The notes below the pieces were generated by a model, which had not been told where the DNA came from, did no database searches, and worked only from the letters and a program-made list of their open reading frames with translations. A stretch of 35,129 bases of DNA. Source: Anaerolineales bacterium HSG24. Lineage in GTDB: Bacteria > Chloroflexota > Anaerolineae > 4572-78 > J111. The translations under genes and the position numbers were made by a program. The DNA lies in NCBI GenBank assembly GCA_030377895.1, contig JAUCGB010000038.1, positions 1 through 35,129 of the forward strand. Direction: 5' to 3'. Below are positions 7,215 through 15,798 of the stretch, in pieces. The number at the start of each line of letters is the position of its first letter. The first letter of the stretch is position 1.

Positions 7215-7402
7215 TGACGCTAACGGAATCTTTGGCGGGAACACTACAGCGGATACTTCAAAACTCAACGGATATATTTCGTTAATAACGAGATTCCTTT
7301 GCTATTTACAGTGATTATATATGGATGAAAGTCATCCGTTCCGTAGTTAAGTATCCGTTGTAGTGTTGATTCCGGCTAAACCAAAGAAAAAGTTAGCATC
7401 AG
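7215..7402. mobile_element. 188 bp MITE, copy 2, with 9 bp target duplication
   Basis: Same length and ends as 3611-3798, with scattered substitutions in the centre. The direct repeat GGACTATTT flanks it at 7206-7214 and 7403-7411. It is inserted upstream of the metallophosphoesterase promoter. The rest of the gap to the kinase gene holds a promoter and a GGCTATCAAC-type element. Confidence 0.9.
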
Positions 7403-7514
7403 GGACTATTTTGATCGTCAAGATTTATTAGGCAGTTCCTATTTCAAAATTCTCCCAAATATCGTTGGGAGGTTTATTTTTCTGGAACTCCCTTAACTGA
7501 TAACCCTGTTTCTT

Positions 7515-7543
7515 TTGTCCTGTGGTTATGGTCATGCTATAAT
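7515..7543 (+). promoter_or_regulatory. Promoter for the kinase-FHA gene
   Basis: TTGTCC (7515-7520), a 17 bp spacer and a perfect TATAAT (7538-7543) on the plus strand. The transcript would have a leader of about 225 nt that includes the palindromic element at 7586-7677. Confidence 0.6.
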
Positions 7544-7585
7544 TGAGTTGAATGTACCATGCCTGACAAAATATTTTAAAAAAGC

Positions 7586-7677
7586 GGCTACCAACTTAAC
7601 GTGCGACAGATAATATTGTAACACAGTGCGGCACAGGCTGAAGCATGTGCTACATGTCTTGGCTTACGTTGATAGCC
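7586..7677. mobile_element. GGCTA...TAGCC MITE, copy with 8 bp target duplication
   Basis: Begins GGCTACCAACTTAACGTGCG and ends GGCTTACGTTGATAGCC, an imperfect terminal inverted repeat. The 8 bp direct repeat AAAAAAGC flanks it at 7578-7585 and 7678-7685. It lacks the short CAGTCTTTAGACTG hairpin that other copies carry. It lies in the leader of the kinase gene. Confidence 0.85.
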
Positions 7678-7777
7678 AAAAAAGCAGTTACTTATGCTGT
7701 TTCAGTGCCTTGGGGTTTTATCAGCATGGTTGGGTACTAATATCAGGACAGCGTAAAGACAGGTTCAAGGATTATCA

Positions 7778-9007
7778 ATGCAAGATTTGATAGGCCGTAC
7801 CTTTGGCGGTTATGAATTAAAGGAACATGTTGGCGCAGGCGGCATGGCCAGTATCTATCGTGGCTACGACGAGGGATTGTCTCGGTGGGTAGCCATTAAA
7901 GTGATGGATGCCCAAGTCTCTAGCAGTGCAGAGGAGACGCTATTGGCTCGGTTTCGCCTAGAGGCTCAAGCAATTGCAAAACTACGTCACCCCAATATCT
8001 TAACGATATATGGCTATGGCGAGGAAGATGGCTGGGCCTACATTATCATGGAGTATGTCCCCGGCGGCTCGTTAGAAGACAAGTTAGAGGACAAAACCTT
8101 TACCCCGCGTGACACGCTGGACATCATTATTCCGGTGGCGGAGGCGTTGGCCTTGGCTCACAAATATAATATCATTCATCGTGATATTAAACCGGCCAAT
8201 ATTTTGATGTCTGATAATGATTGGCCCTTATTGGCTGATTTTGGTTTGGCCAAGATGCAACAGTCGAACGCGCCCGGATTGACCATGCCCGGACAGGTGC
8301 TTGGCACTATGGCCTACGCCGCCCCCGAGCAGATTGAAGAGGGGGAAATGGATCATCGGGTTGATATTTACTCTGTGGGTGTGGTGTTGTATGAGATGTT
8401 GACCAACAAACTCCCGTTTCATGGCGAGACATCTTTTGACTTTTTGATGGCTCGTTTAACCGACCCGCCCATACCCCTGCTAACTGCCAATCCTGACGCT
8501 CCGGAAAAGTTCGTATCGATTCTGGATGTAGCCTTAGCCCAATCACCCGACGGGCGTTATCAAACTATGGATGAGTTTGTGTTGTCACTAAACCAAGTTC
8601 GGCGGGCCATCGCGGTGGGCACTAGTCGGCCTAGTATTCCTCCTCAAAGCTCAACGCCTCCAGCGCCATCTCGACAGCCAAAGATTCATCTCTGCTTAAC
8701 CGCCACTCAGAAGACGATTTTGACTGCTGATAGCAACAGTCAAGCCAACATGATTATCGGACGGGCTTTCAAGAACCGCGTTCCCGATATTGACTTAGGC
8801 CCACATGGCGCGGCCAAAGCCGGAGTCTCCCGTCAACATAGCCGCCTGTTGCGGATTGGGAACGACTGGTTTGTGGAAGATTTGGGCAGTACCAACGGAA
8901 CCTACGTGAATGGGGTGCGGATTGGCAACCACCAAATGCAGATGTTACAGAACCATGACCTAATTCGATGCGGACATTTGGAATTCTCTTTTGAGTTAGA
9001 GGGTTAG
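7778..9007 (+). CDS. Serine/threonine protein kinase with C-terminal FHA domain
   Basis: A 409-residue soluble protein. Residues about 12-270 form a Hanks-type kinase: glycine loop GAGGMAS, VAIKV lysine, HRDIKPAN catalytic loop near residue 133, DFGLAK metal site, GTMAYAAPEQ and DIYSVGVVL. A Pro/Ser-rich linker (about 280-300) leads to an FHA domain (about 310-405) with IIGR, SRQHSRL and DLGSTNGTYVNG. FHA binds phosphothreonine, so the protein may dock its own or another kinase's product. There is no membrane segment, unlike PknB. An AAGG sequence lies 7 bp before the ATG. It is followed by a strong terminator, so it is monocistronic. Confidence 0.92.
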   Translation: MQDLIGRTFGGYELKEHVGAGGMASIYRGYDEGLSRWVAIKVMDAQVSSSAEETLLARFRLEAQAIAKLRHPNILTIYGYGEEDGWAYIIMEYVPGGSLEDKLEDKTFTPRDTLDIIIPVAEALALAHKYNIIHRDIKPANILMSDNDWPLLADFGLAKMQQSNAPGLTMPGQVLGTMAYAAPEQIEEGEMDHRVDIYSVGVVLYEMLTNKLPFHGETSFDFLMARLTDPPIPLLTANPDAPEKFVSILDVALAQSPDGRYQTMDEFVLSLNQVRRAIAVGTSRPSIPPQSSTPPAPSRQPKIHLCLTATQKTILTADSNSQANMIIGRAFKNRVPDIDLGPHGAAKAGVSRQHSRLLRIGNDWFVEDLGSTNGTYVNGVRIGNHQMQMLQNHDLIRCGHLEFSFELEG

Positions 9008-9030
9008 CTTTTTAATACATTGTAGGTATT

Positions 9031-9062
9031 AAAAACCGAGTTTTAATTAAAACTCGGTTTTT
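9031..9062 (+). terminator. Rho-independent terminator after the kinase gene
   Basis: AAAAACCGAGTTTTAA is followed by its exact reverse complement ending in a T-run, giving a 32 bp perfect palindrome 23 bp past the stop codon. Confidence 0.9.
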
Positions 9063-9091
9063 TAGTTTTATATTTGATTTTATACTTACTC

Positions 9092-9253
9092 TTGCTACCC
9101 GACAAACTGGTTTCGAGAAAGTTAAAACAGTAACACAGAGGACACAGAGGGACACAGAGCTTCACAGAGGAAAGAATAACTCGCTTTTTCTCTGTGAAAC
9201 TCTGTGTTCCTCTGTGAAACTCTGTGCTAATTACATTTTCTGTCGGGTACTAA
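9092..9253. repeat. TACCCGACA repeat with CACAGAG core
   Basis: Inverted ends TTGCTACCCGACAAA (9093-9107) and TGTCGGGTACTAA (9241-9253) enclose arms rich in CACAGAG and its complement CTCTGTG, which could fold into one long imperfect hairpin. A near copy is at 12446-12587. Confidence 0.85.
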
Positions 9254-9439
9254 CATTACCCTTGCGCGTTAAGGTTAGAAACTGAATAATTGAATGAAAT
9301 CGGCTTCTCTCAAGAGTTTTTATCCTATATACGGTGTGCTATCAAAGAATATATTACCATATATAGGGTGTCTTGATTTGAGAATTTCAATTATCCTGTT
9401 TAAACTGTTACTGGGCAAAGGTGATGCTAAGATACTTAC

Positions 9440-9519
9440 TACCCGACAAAATTTTTTTACCCTGAACTAATTAACACAGAGTTCCTGTTTTAGCCTTTCC
9501 TAAACTACTTTGTCGGGTA
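9440..9519. repeat. Short TACCCGACA repeat
   Basis: TACCCGACAAA (9440-9450) and TTTGTCGGGTA (9509-9519) are perfect inverted ends of an ~80 bp element. One CACAGAG remains inside. The rest of the gap between the kinase and lipoprotein genes (9254-9439) is A+T-rich, with the direct repeat TATATANGGTGT at about 9329 and 9360 but no gene. Confidence 0.8.
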
Positions 9520-9571
9520 ACAAGATTTTATATTTTATATTTGGTCGTCAAATTCATCACTGGAGGTTTAA

Positions 9572-10789
9572 TTGTCTCACATGTTCTGTAATTTTTATCT
9601 TTTCTATCTTTTTATACCAAGTTTACTGTTAGTACTGATAACAGGTTGTGCTTCTGGCGCGCCGATTACAATCGTCATTGTGCCAACGAACACCCCTCTC
9701 CCGACTGCCACACCTAGCCCCTCACCAACATTCAGCCCTACTCCGACCATGACCAGTACGGCCCTACCGACCGCGACCGACACGCCCAAAGCAACCTTAA
9801 CCTTCACTCCCTCGCCCACTGCCACCCCACTCAACACCGACACCCCAGTTCCAGTAGCGACGGCCACCCCGTTACCCCTCACCTCGACCCTCATCTCGAC
9901 GGAGGAGGTTAGCCAAACTTTTCTCAGTACCGTGCCTGATCCGACTTTTGACCCCGTTTCAACTCTGACTTTGCCCGACAACTGGCCCTGCGACTGTCCC
10001 GTTGAGCATGTGGTCATCATCACCATTGACGGGCTACGGGCTGACGCTCTCCCCGAAGCTGATACGCCCATCCTTGATACGGTACGCGCCCATGGCGCGT
10101 TTCATCCGCAGGCCAGGGCAGTCGTACCGAGTGTCACTTTAGTCAATCATGCTTCGATTTTAGGGGGCATGGCTCCAGAGAATCATGGCATCATGTGGAA
10201 CATCAACGCCCCTGATTTGGGACTGATTAGAGGGCCGACTCTTTTTAGCGCGGCCAAAGCCATGAGCATGACCACCGGTATGATTTATGCGAAACCAAAA
10301 TTGGAGCATATCGTATTGACCGACTCGGTTGATATTTTGGAGCATGGCGGTTATCATGATATTCAAATCACAACCAATGCCTTAAACCAAATTGAAGCGG
10401 GCCTGCCCAATGTGCTATTTATCCATCTGCCCGATGTCGACTCGGCGGGGCATCTGACGGGCTGGATGTCTAAGATGCAGTTGTGGACGCTAGAGGCAAC
10501 CGACAGTTATATCGGGGCGATAATTTTGGCTTTGGAGCAACATGACTATCTCAACCGTACCCTCGTCATAATCACCTCTGACCACGGAGGGGTGGGACGC
10601 AAACATGGCGCAGATACGCCGGAAGAGACGATAATCCCTTGGTTTGCGCTAGGGCCAAATATTAAGCAAGGACTAGAACTAAACGAGCCGTTATTCGCCT
10701 ATGATACCGCAGCCACCGCCGCCTACGCCCTTGGAATTTCCATCCCCCCAGAATGGGATGGTCAACCTGTGTTGGATATATTTTACTAA
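9572..10789 (+). CDS. Lipoprotein with type I phosphodiesterase/alkaline phosphatase-superfamily domain
   Basis: A 405-residue protein. TTG 9572 is preferred because GGAGG lies 5 bp ahead; ATG 9581 is the alternative. A lipoprotein signal (FIPSLLLVLITGC, Cys about residue 26) is followed by ~80 residues of Thr/Pro/Ser linker typical of exported Chloroflexota proteins. The catalytic domain begins near residue 140: IITIDGLRAD gives the first metal Asp, PSVTLVNHASILGG the nucleophile Thr, DVDSAGH and TSDHGG the remaining metal ligands. The family includes nucleotide pyrophosphatases and phosphodiesterases; the substrate is unknown. It would act outside the cytoplasmic membrane. Confidence 0.85.
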   Translation: MSHMFCNFYLFYLFIPSLLLVLITGCASGAPITIVIVPTNTPLPTATPSPSPTFSPTPTMTSTALPTATDTPKATLTFTPSPTATPLNTDTPVPVATATPLPLTSTLISTEEVSQTFLSTVPDPTFDPVSTLTLPDNWPCDCPVEHVVIITIDGLRADALPEADTPILDTVRAHGAFHPQARAVVPSVTLVNHASILGGMAPENHGIMWNINAPDLGLIRGPTLFSAAKAMSMTTGMIYAKPKLEHIVLTDSVDILEHGGYHDIQITTNALNQIEAGLPNVLFIHLPDVDSAGHLTGWMSKMQLWTLEATDSYIGAIILALEQHDYLNRTLVIITSDHGGVGRKHGADTPEETIIPWFALGPNIKQGLELNEPLFAYDTAATAAYALGISIPPEWDGQPVLDIFY

Positions 10790-10823
10790 CAAACATCTAA
10801 CATAAGTGTAAACTTAACGTTTG

Positions 10824-10869
10824 TAGTAGGCGATTTATCGCCCTCAAAGGCACTGAAGTGCCTACTACG
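10824..10869. repeat. GTAGTAGGC...GCCTACTAC inverted repeat
   Basis: GTAGTAGGCGATTTATCGCC contains a small hairpin, and the stretch closes with AGTGCCTACTAC, complementary to the start. This is a nested palindrome of a kind scattered in the intergenic regions. Confidence 0.6.
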
Positions 10870-10876
10870 AACTTCT

Positions 10877-10954
10877 GGCTACCAATATCGTAACACAGTC
10901 TTTAGACTGTGCGGCACAGGCTGAAGCCTGTGCTACATGTCTATGTTGATAGCC
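10877..10954. mobile_element. GGCTA...TAGCC MITE, copy with 8 bp target duplication
   Basis: Starts GGCTACCAATATCGTAACAC and ends ATGTTGATAGCC. The exact 8 bp direct repeat GAACTTCT is found at 10869-10876 and 10955-10962. It keeps the CAGTCTTTAGACTG hairpin. Confidence 0.88.
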
Positions 10955-11027
10955 GAACTTCTTAAGTTGACAGTCATGATTTTGCTAATTTTTGCAGTAG
11001 TTTTTTCAAACTTTCACCAAGAGACTT

Positions 11028-11630
11028 ATGACTGATCTGTGCATCTTGATTCCGGTCAAACCGTTTTGTGAGGCCAAAACTCGTTTGTCGCCAGTTCTGT
11101 CCGCAAAACAACGGATTCTGTTGAGTCGCCATCTGTTCAAACGAACAATTCGCATCGCTCAACAGGTGAGCGACGTGGTGGTGATTTCACGGTCACAGGT
11201 GGTGCGTCAACTTGCCAAACGAGCCGGAGCATGGAGTTTGGTTGAGTTCGGCACCGCTCTTAACCCCGCTCTGCAACAAGGTCTTAGCTGGATCGAGGCC
11301 CAAGGAGGCCAAGCGGCTCTGATTTTGCCTGCCGACCTGCCTCATCTACAAACCGAGCCGTTACGACAGATGGTCGCCCTCGGAAAAACCGCGCCGACCC
11401 TCGTGATTGCCCCATGTCAACGGGGTGAGGGAACCAACGCCCTGTTGATACGCCCCATCGGGCTAATTGTGCCACAATTCGGCTTATGTAGCTTTGCCCG
11501 TCATCAACAGGCCGCTCGTCAAACAGGGGTTGAGCCAACGGTCATCAATCATCCGGCCTTCGCCTTTGATTTAGATATTCCCGCCGATTTGGAACGGTTA
11601 GGCACTCTGTCTGATCAATTTTCTCCGTAA
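11028..11630 (+). CDS. cofC: 2-phospho-L-lactate guanylyltransferase-like (coenzyme F420 biosynthesis)
   Basis: A 200-residue nucleotidyltransferase. The N-terminus CILIPVKPFCEAKTRLSPVL is the nucleotide-binding loop of the CofC family, with LILPADLPHL (about residues 98-107) as the metal-binding strand and FDLDIPADLERL near the end. CofC joins GTP to phospholactate or a related acid to make the side chain of F420. Other F420 genes (cofD, cofE, cofG/H) are not in the window. Start ATG with AAGAGA about 5 bp ahead. The histidine phosphatase gene follows 61 bp later on the same strand. Confidence 0.85.
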   Translation: MTDLCILIPVKPFCEAKTRLSPVLSAKQRILLSRHLFKRTIRIAQQVSDVVVISRSQVVRQLAKRAGAWSLVEFGTALNPALQQGLSWIEAQGGQAALILPADLPHLQTEPLRQMVALGKTAPTLVIAPCQRGEGTNALLIRPIGLIVPQFGLCSFARHQQAARQTGVEPTVINHPAFAFDLDIPADLERLGTLSDQFSP

Positions 11631-11691
11631 GGTCAAGGAAAAGTAGAATAAAAGTGGAATATAGTCAGAATTTACTTATCTACTCATAATT

Positions 11692-12468
11692 ATGGAACTT
11701 TATTTAATTCGACATGGGCAATCTGCCAACAATATCTTGCAAAATAGGGATCAACGCCTGCCCGACCCACCTCTAACCGATTTGGGGCAGGATCAAGCCG
11801 CAACGGTGGCCCAACATTTAGCTAATGCCACCAACGTTGAATATCTGGTTCGCACCATCCTTCAATCGGCGGAGCGTGAATCAGCGCAGGGGTATGGGAT
11901 TACCAAACTGTATTGCAGTGCCATGTATCGGGCCATGCAAACCGCCAAACCGATTGGCGAGGCGTTGGGCATCGCGCCCGAAATTTGGCTCGATGTGCAT
12001 GAATCTGGTGGGATTTACCGCAAAAAAGACGAGGAAATTATTAACTATCCGGGCAAAACTCGCTCCGAGATGCTGACCGAGTTTCCTAATTATATTTTAC
12101 CCGATAAAATTACCGAAACCGGCTGGTGGTATGGCGGACAGGAAGATTGGCCGCTCTGTCATGGGCGAGCTATTCGGACGGCGCGCTATCTCTATGATCA
12201 GGCAAATTCGGATGAGCGCATCGCCATTGTCAGTCATGGCGGCTTTATTGACGTGTTGATAAAGGCATTGTTGCATATTTTACCGGCTCCACACGCTTAT
12301 TTTCATCTTTACAACACCTCGATAACCAGAGTCGATTTCGCAAAAACAGGCCGACACGTCGATATGGTGTATGTCAATCGGGTCAATCATCTGTCACCTG
12401 AGTTGATGGATGGCGGATTATCATGCAAGAGTTTATCGACTCACTTGCTACCCGACAAACTGGTTTAG
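11692..12468 (+). CDS. Histidine phosphatase superfamily protein
   Basis: A 258-residue protein of the phosphoglycerate mutase/phosphatase superfamily. LIRHGQSANN near the N-terminus carries the phosphorylated His in the RHG motif, YCSAMYRAMQTAKPIG holds the second Arg, and VSHGGFIDVL (about residues 183-192) holds the second catalytic His. The substrate is not evident. The C-terminal residues THLLPDKLV and the stop codon come from a TACCCGACA repeat that starts at about 12444, so the natural C-terminus was probably different. No clear Shine-Dalgarno sequence precedes the ATG. Confidence 0.85.
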   Translation: MELYLIRHGQSANNILQNRDQRLPDPPLTDLGQDQAATVAQHLANATNVEYLVRTILQSAERESAQGYGITKLYCSAMYRAMQTAKPIGEALGIAPEIWLDVHESGGIYRKKDEEIINYPGKTRSEMLTEFPNYILPDKITETGWWYGGQEDWPLCHGRAIRTARYLYDQANSDERIAIVSHGGFIDVLIKALLHILPAPHAYFHLYNTSITRVDFAKTGRHVDMVYVNRVNHLSPELMDGGLSCKSLSTHLLPDKLV

Positions 12469-12587
12469 GGAAGGCTAAAACAGGAACACAGAGGAAAAAA
12501 TAATTCACTTTTTCTCTGTGAAACTCTGTGTTCCTCTGTGAAACTCTGTGCTAATTAGTTTTGGCTAACTTTTCTGTCGGGTACTGA
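12446..12587. repeat. TACCCGACA repeat with CACAGAG core, overlapping a gene end
   Basis: Inverted ends TACCCGACA (12449-12457) and TGTCGGGTA (12575-12583). The core holds GGAACACAGAGG and CTCTGTGAAACTCTGTG, closely matching 9092-9253. The left end encodes the last codons and stop of the histidine phosphatase; the right end lies 8 bp before the ATG of the next gene. Confidence 0.88.
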
Positions 12588-12591
12588 TACT

Positions 12592-15500
12592 ATGTTCAAC
12601 ACCTCAAAATATCTCAATACCATGCTCGTCCTGCTGAGTTTTACTCTGCTCACCATCGGTCTGCTCCATCCCCTTTCTACCCATTTGACTAGCATGGTTC
12701 CCGAACCAACCGACCCGTTACTCAACGCGTGGCGCGTACAATGGAACGCCCAAGCCCTCCTCAGTGGCCCGACAGAACTACTAAACATCGTCAACACTAA
12801 TATTTTTTATCCCTACCCCCTAACGTTGGTCTACAGCGAACATTTTATCTTGCTGACATGGCAACATCTGCCCTTTTTGCTATTGGCTGATAGCCACCTC
12901 TTCGGCCTGAATTTAGCGGTTTTGCTGACCTTTATTTTATCCGGTTATGGCATGTATCTTCTGGTTACGGCCTGGAGCGGTAATCGCTGGGCTGGGCTAC
13001 TGGCTGGAGTCATGTTTGCCTTTGCCCCCCAACGACTGGGCCAACTGAACCACCTCGAACTACTCATCACCCAATGGATGCCTCTGACCCTGCTCTCACT
13101 TCATTGGACATTGACACGTCCGAGTAAACGACATGCCATCGCCCTAATCATCTTCCTCAATTTGCAAGCTCTCTCCGGTTTCCATTTTTTCTTGAATCTA
13201 GTCATTACCGCCACTTTGCTTTGTCTAGTTTATGCCCTGCGCGGCCATATCTACTGGCGACGGGGACTGTGGTTGGCCGGAGCGATTGCCGTGGGGACGG
13301 TCACGTTGCTCAACGCCCCAATCTGGTGGGTCTATCTGCAATTCAGTGATCGTATGGGCGCGCTCCGCACCCCCGGCGAAGTCCGCATGTACAGTGCATC
13401 CCTAACCGACTACCTAACTACCATCCCCCACCATGTCTGGTACGGCTGGACATTCGGCTACTGGCAAACGCCCGACCACCAGTTCCAACCGCTCATGCCC
13501 ATTGGTCTCGTCGGCCTGAGTCTGATTTTAATCGGCATGGGGTTACTCCTATATCGAACCCTGTCTGAGCAATCGTCGTCCATCAATCAAACACATTCCC
13601 AGCAAAAGTTTGTTGATTCATCGAATTATAGATTTTTTGGACATGAATTGACACAGATTGATACTGATGGTATAAAAAATTCGCCTTTATCAGCCTTTAC
13701 CCGTGTCCTAATCTTTAGAAACGATAAATTTCTGAGTTACTACATCTTTCTGATTCTGCTCACGCTTCTTGGTCTAATCCTCTCCTTTGGTCTGAACGAA
13801 AACGCCCTCGGCCCGAACTTCGCCGTCATTCTCAGCTACTCTCCTTATCGTTGGTTGTATGATAATGTCATTATTTTTCAAGGGATTCGGGTTCCGGCTC
13901 GATTTGGGGTGCTGGTTCTTTTGAGCCTTTCGATTCTAACCGGCTTGAGCCTGGCCCTTCTACTCAGTTTTATCGAGCAACGCTTCTGTCTGACCCAGAC
14001 TCGACAACAGATTTCCGCCGCGCTATCGGTCAGTTTGCTGATTTTGTTCATAGCCGAATTTTGGACTTTGCCCCTGCGCGGCCCAGAGTTCCCCGCAGGT
14101 CAGAGTATCGACCCGACCTACAGTTGGTTACGTGACATGACTCCAGCTGATACCATAATTTTAGAATTACCTCATCGAGAAGCAACTGAATTTTTATACG
14201 AATATTACAGTTCTCACCATTGGCGAGCCATGGTCAACGGTGGCACCGGCTACACGCCACCGATTTATAAGGAGCTACGGCGCTGGTTCAACGCCTTCCC
14301 CGACAGTCGTTCTATCGACCTGCTCCAGCAACTGGGCGTGACGCAGGTTATTCTACACCCGACCGCGTATTCGCCTGATGATTGGCAACGGCTTATGGAT
14401 GACCTGCCCCGCTACCTACCGGCCATCTCGCAGATTAAGTCGGTGGGCGAGAACCTGATTATCGAACTGACCCACTCAACCTGCCTGCCCGATTCCAGCG
14501 CCGTCCAAGTGACCATGCAGAGCAACTCGCCCCTTGACGGCCTCGACAACACCATCGCCGTGACATTCCATAATCATGGCCTAGCCGCTTATCAGGCCGA
14601 CGTGCGCCAGATTAGTCAACTTCAGTTTGTCCATCAGCCTGATAAAACATTCACCGAGCCGCTCATCACACCCGCCGGAGAGAGCCAATCAGTCATCGTT
14701 CCGCTCCGGCATAACGATGCGTTGCAGGCGGTTCAACTTACCTCGCTAGGGCGCACCGTCAGTATGCTCGGTGAGCCAACCCCTGAGCATGTCTATAACT
14801 CGCAACTGCTCAGGCCCGTAGGGTTACGCTTTGCCGATGGGCCACAGCTAATGGCATATAATTTCCAAACTCCAAACCCGACCCCCTGTAGCCATCTGCT
14901 GGTTGCCCTGCAATGGCAAAATCTTCAATCCGGTGACAGGTTGACCGCGCAACTGCTTGATCCGTTTGGTCGCTTGCTGGTTGAGCAACAACGCCCCCTC
15001 GATGAGGACGATTTTCTGATGGCCTTGCCTCTGCCCGGAACCGTACCGCTCGGTCAATATGGCCTGCGGATTCGGGTTCACTCTGCCGAGGAGCAGGAAC
15101 GCTGGCCCATGACCAAAGCCGGAGTCACCATTCCGCCCGACCAATTGCCACTCCTACCAATTATCATTCATCCCCAACCCGTTGACCTACCTGACCCGCC
15201 GCCTTTGGGTCAATTTGAATTTATAATAGACATAGACACTGTCCCATCCGACACCATCAGCCTGCTGAGTAGCCATCTCAACCAAACCAGCCTGACCGCC
15301 GGTGACTGGATTCAGTTCTCGTTGATTTGGCAGAGCGACCAGTCTATCCAACAAAAATACACTGTATTTACCCAACTGGTTGGCCCGGACGGTCGGGTGT
15401 GGGGACAGCGAGATAACGAACCCGGTGGTGGTTGGTATAGTACCAGTCTGTGGCAACCGAATCAGCCTTTTGTTGATTATTATGCCTTCGAGGTCAGTCC

Positions 15501-15633
15501 CGATGCGCCCGCCGGTCAATATCGGTTGATTGGCGGTCTGTACGACACTCAAACCCAACAACGACTCCCCATTCAGACTAACCTCGACCGCGTGACCGAT
15601 TTTGTCGAACTTGGTACGGTTGACATCCAGTAA
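12592..15633 (+). CDS. Large polytopic membrane protein, GT-C glycosyltransferase-like
   Basis: A 1013-residue protein. The first ~500 residues form about ten to twelve hydrophobic helices; the acidic loop EPTDPLLNAWRVQWNAQALL after the first helix, and NIFYPYPLTLVYSEH, are like the first loop of GT-C enzymes. The C-terminal ~500 residues are soluble and presumably extracytoplasmic, ending in a beta-rich domain (VFTQLVGPDGRVWGQ, PAGQYRLIGGLYD) like those on other Chloroflexota surface proteins. A lipid-linked sugar transferase role is likely but unproven. Residues about 326-381 form a polar insert partly made of repeat sequence. The start lies 8 bp past a repeat and has no clear ribosome binding site, so an alternative start is possible. 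Confidence 0.75.
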   Translation: MFNTSKYLNTMLVLLSFTLLTIGLLHPLSTHLTSMVPEPTDPLLNAWRVQWNAQALLSGPTELLNIVNTNIFYPYPLTLVYSEHFILLTWQHLPFLLLADSHLFGLNLAVLLTFILSGYGMYLLVTAWSGNRWAGLLAGVMFAFAPQRLGQLNHLELLITQWMPLTLLSLHWTLTRPSKRHAIALIIFLNLQALSGFHFFLNLVITATLLCLVYALRGHIYWRRGLWLAGAIAVGTVTLLNAPIWWVYLQFSDRMGALRTPGEVRMYSASLTDYLTTIPHHVWYGWTFGYWQTPDHQFQPLMPIGLVGLSLILIGMGLLLYRTLSEQSSSINQTHSQQKFVDSSNYRFFGHELTQIDTDGIKNSPLSAFTRVLIFRNDKFLSYYIFLILLTLLGLILSFGLNENALGPNFAVILSYSPYRWLYDNVIIFQGIRVPARFGVLVLLSLSILTGLSLALLLSFIEQRFCLTQTRQQISAALSVSLLILFIAEFWTLPLRGPEFPAGQSIDPTYSWLRDMTPADTIILELPHREATEFLYEYYSSHHWRAMVNGGTGYTPPIYKELRRWFNAFPDSRSIDLLQQLGVTQVILHPTAYSPDDWQRLMDDLPRYLPAISQIKSVGENLIIELTHSTCLPDSSAVQVTMQSNSPLDGLDNTIAVTFHNHGLAAYQADVRQISQLQFVHQPDKTFTEPLITPAGESQSVIVPLRHNDALQAVQLTSLGRTVSMLGEPTPEHVYNSQLLRPVGLRFADGPQLMAYNFQTPNPTPCSHLLVALQWQNLQSGDRLTAQLLDPFGRLLVEQQRPLDEDDFLMALPLPGTVPLGQYGLRIRVHSAEEQERWPMTKAGVTIPPDQLPLLPIIIHPQPVDLPDPPPLGQFEFIIDIDTVPSDTISLLSSHLNQTSLTAGDWIQFSLIWQSDQSIQQKYTVFTQLVGPDGRVWGQRDNEPGGGWYSTSLWQPNQPFVDYYAFEVSPDAPAGQYRLIGGLYDTQTQQRLPIQTNLDRVTDFVELGTVDIQ
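13637..13710. repeat. GGACACGG-type repeat inside the GT-C-like coding sequence
   Basis: TTGGACATGAATTGACACAG, then GATTGATACTGATGG, then TTTATCAGCCTTTACCCGTG and TCC match the intergenic repeat at 33464-33540 in order and spacing. The reading frame stays open. The surrounding A+T-rich stretch (about 13575-13735) differs in composition from the rest of the gene. Confidence 0.75.
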
Positions 15634-15732
15634 TTTGGGTAGTGATACAAAGATAGTGATAGGAGTGCAAAGCTTGCTTTGCAGTATCAAACAATTTGCC
15701 CAAATTGACTATTTTTACTACAATGACCAAAG

Positions 15733-15764
15733 AAAAAGGCGCGGGTTCTTTCCCGCGCCTTTTT
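15733..15764. terminator. Bidirectional terminator between convergent genes
   Basis: AAAAAGGCGCGGG and CCCGCGCCTTTTT form a 13 bp perfect stem around TTCTTT. It sits 100 bp after the plus-strand GT-C-like gene and 35 bp after the minus-strand small gene, and has A/T tracts on both sides. A small hairpin (GCAAAGCTTGCTTTGC) lies upstream at about 15667. Confidence 0.9.
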
Positions 15765-15798
15765 GTGTTGCATGTCGATGGGTGACGTTTTTTAACGA

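Noticed and set aside
9110..9240. Repeated CACAGAG units as a CRISPR or operator array
   Set aside because: Units are irregular and symmetric around a centre, and the whole recurs at unrelated places, so it is a hairpin repeat.
9604..10071. A 155-codon frame antisense to the lipoprotein gene
   Set aside because: Its Val/Gly-rich product is the mirror of the Thr/Pro-rich linker; the plus-strand frame has a signal peptide, a catalytic domain and a ribosome binding site.
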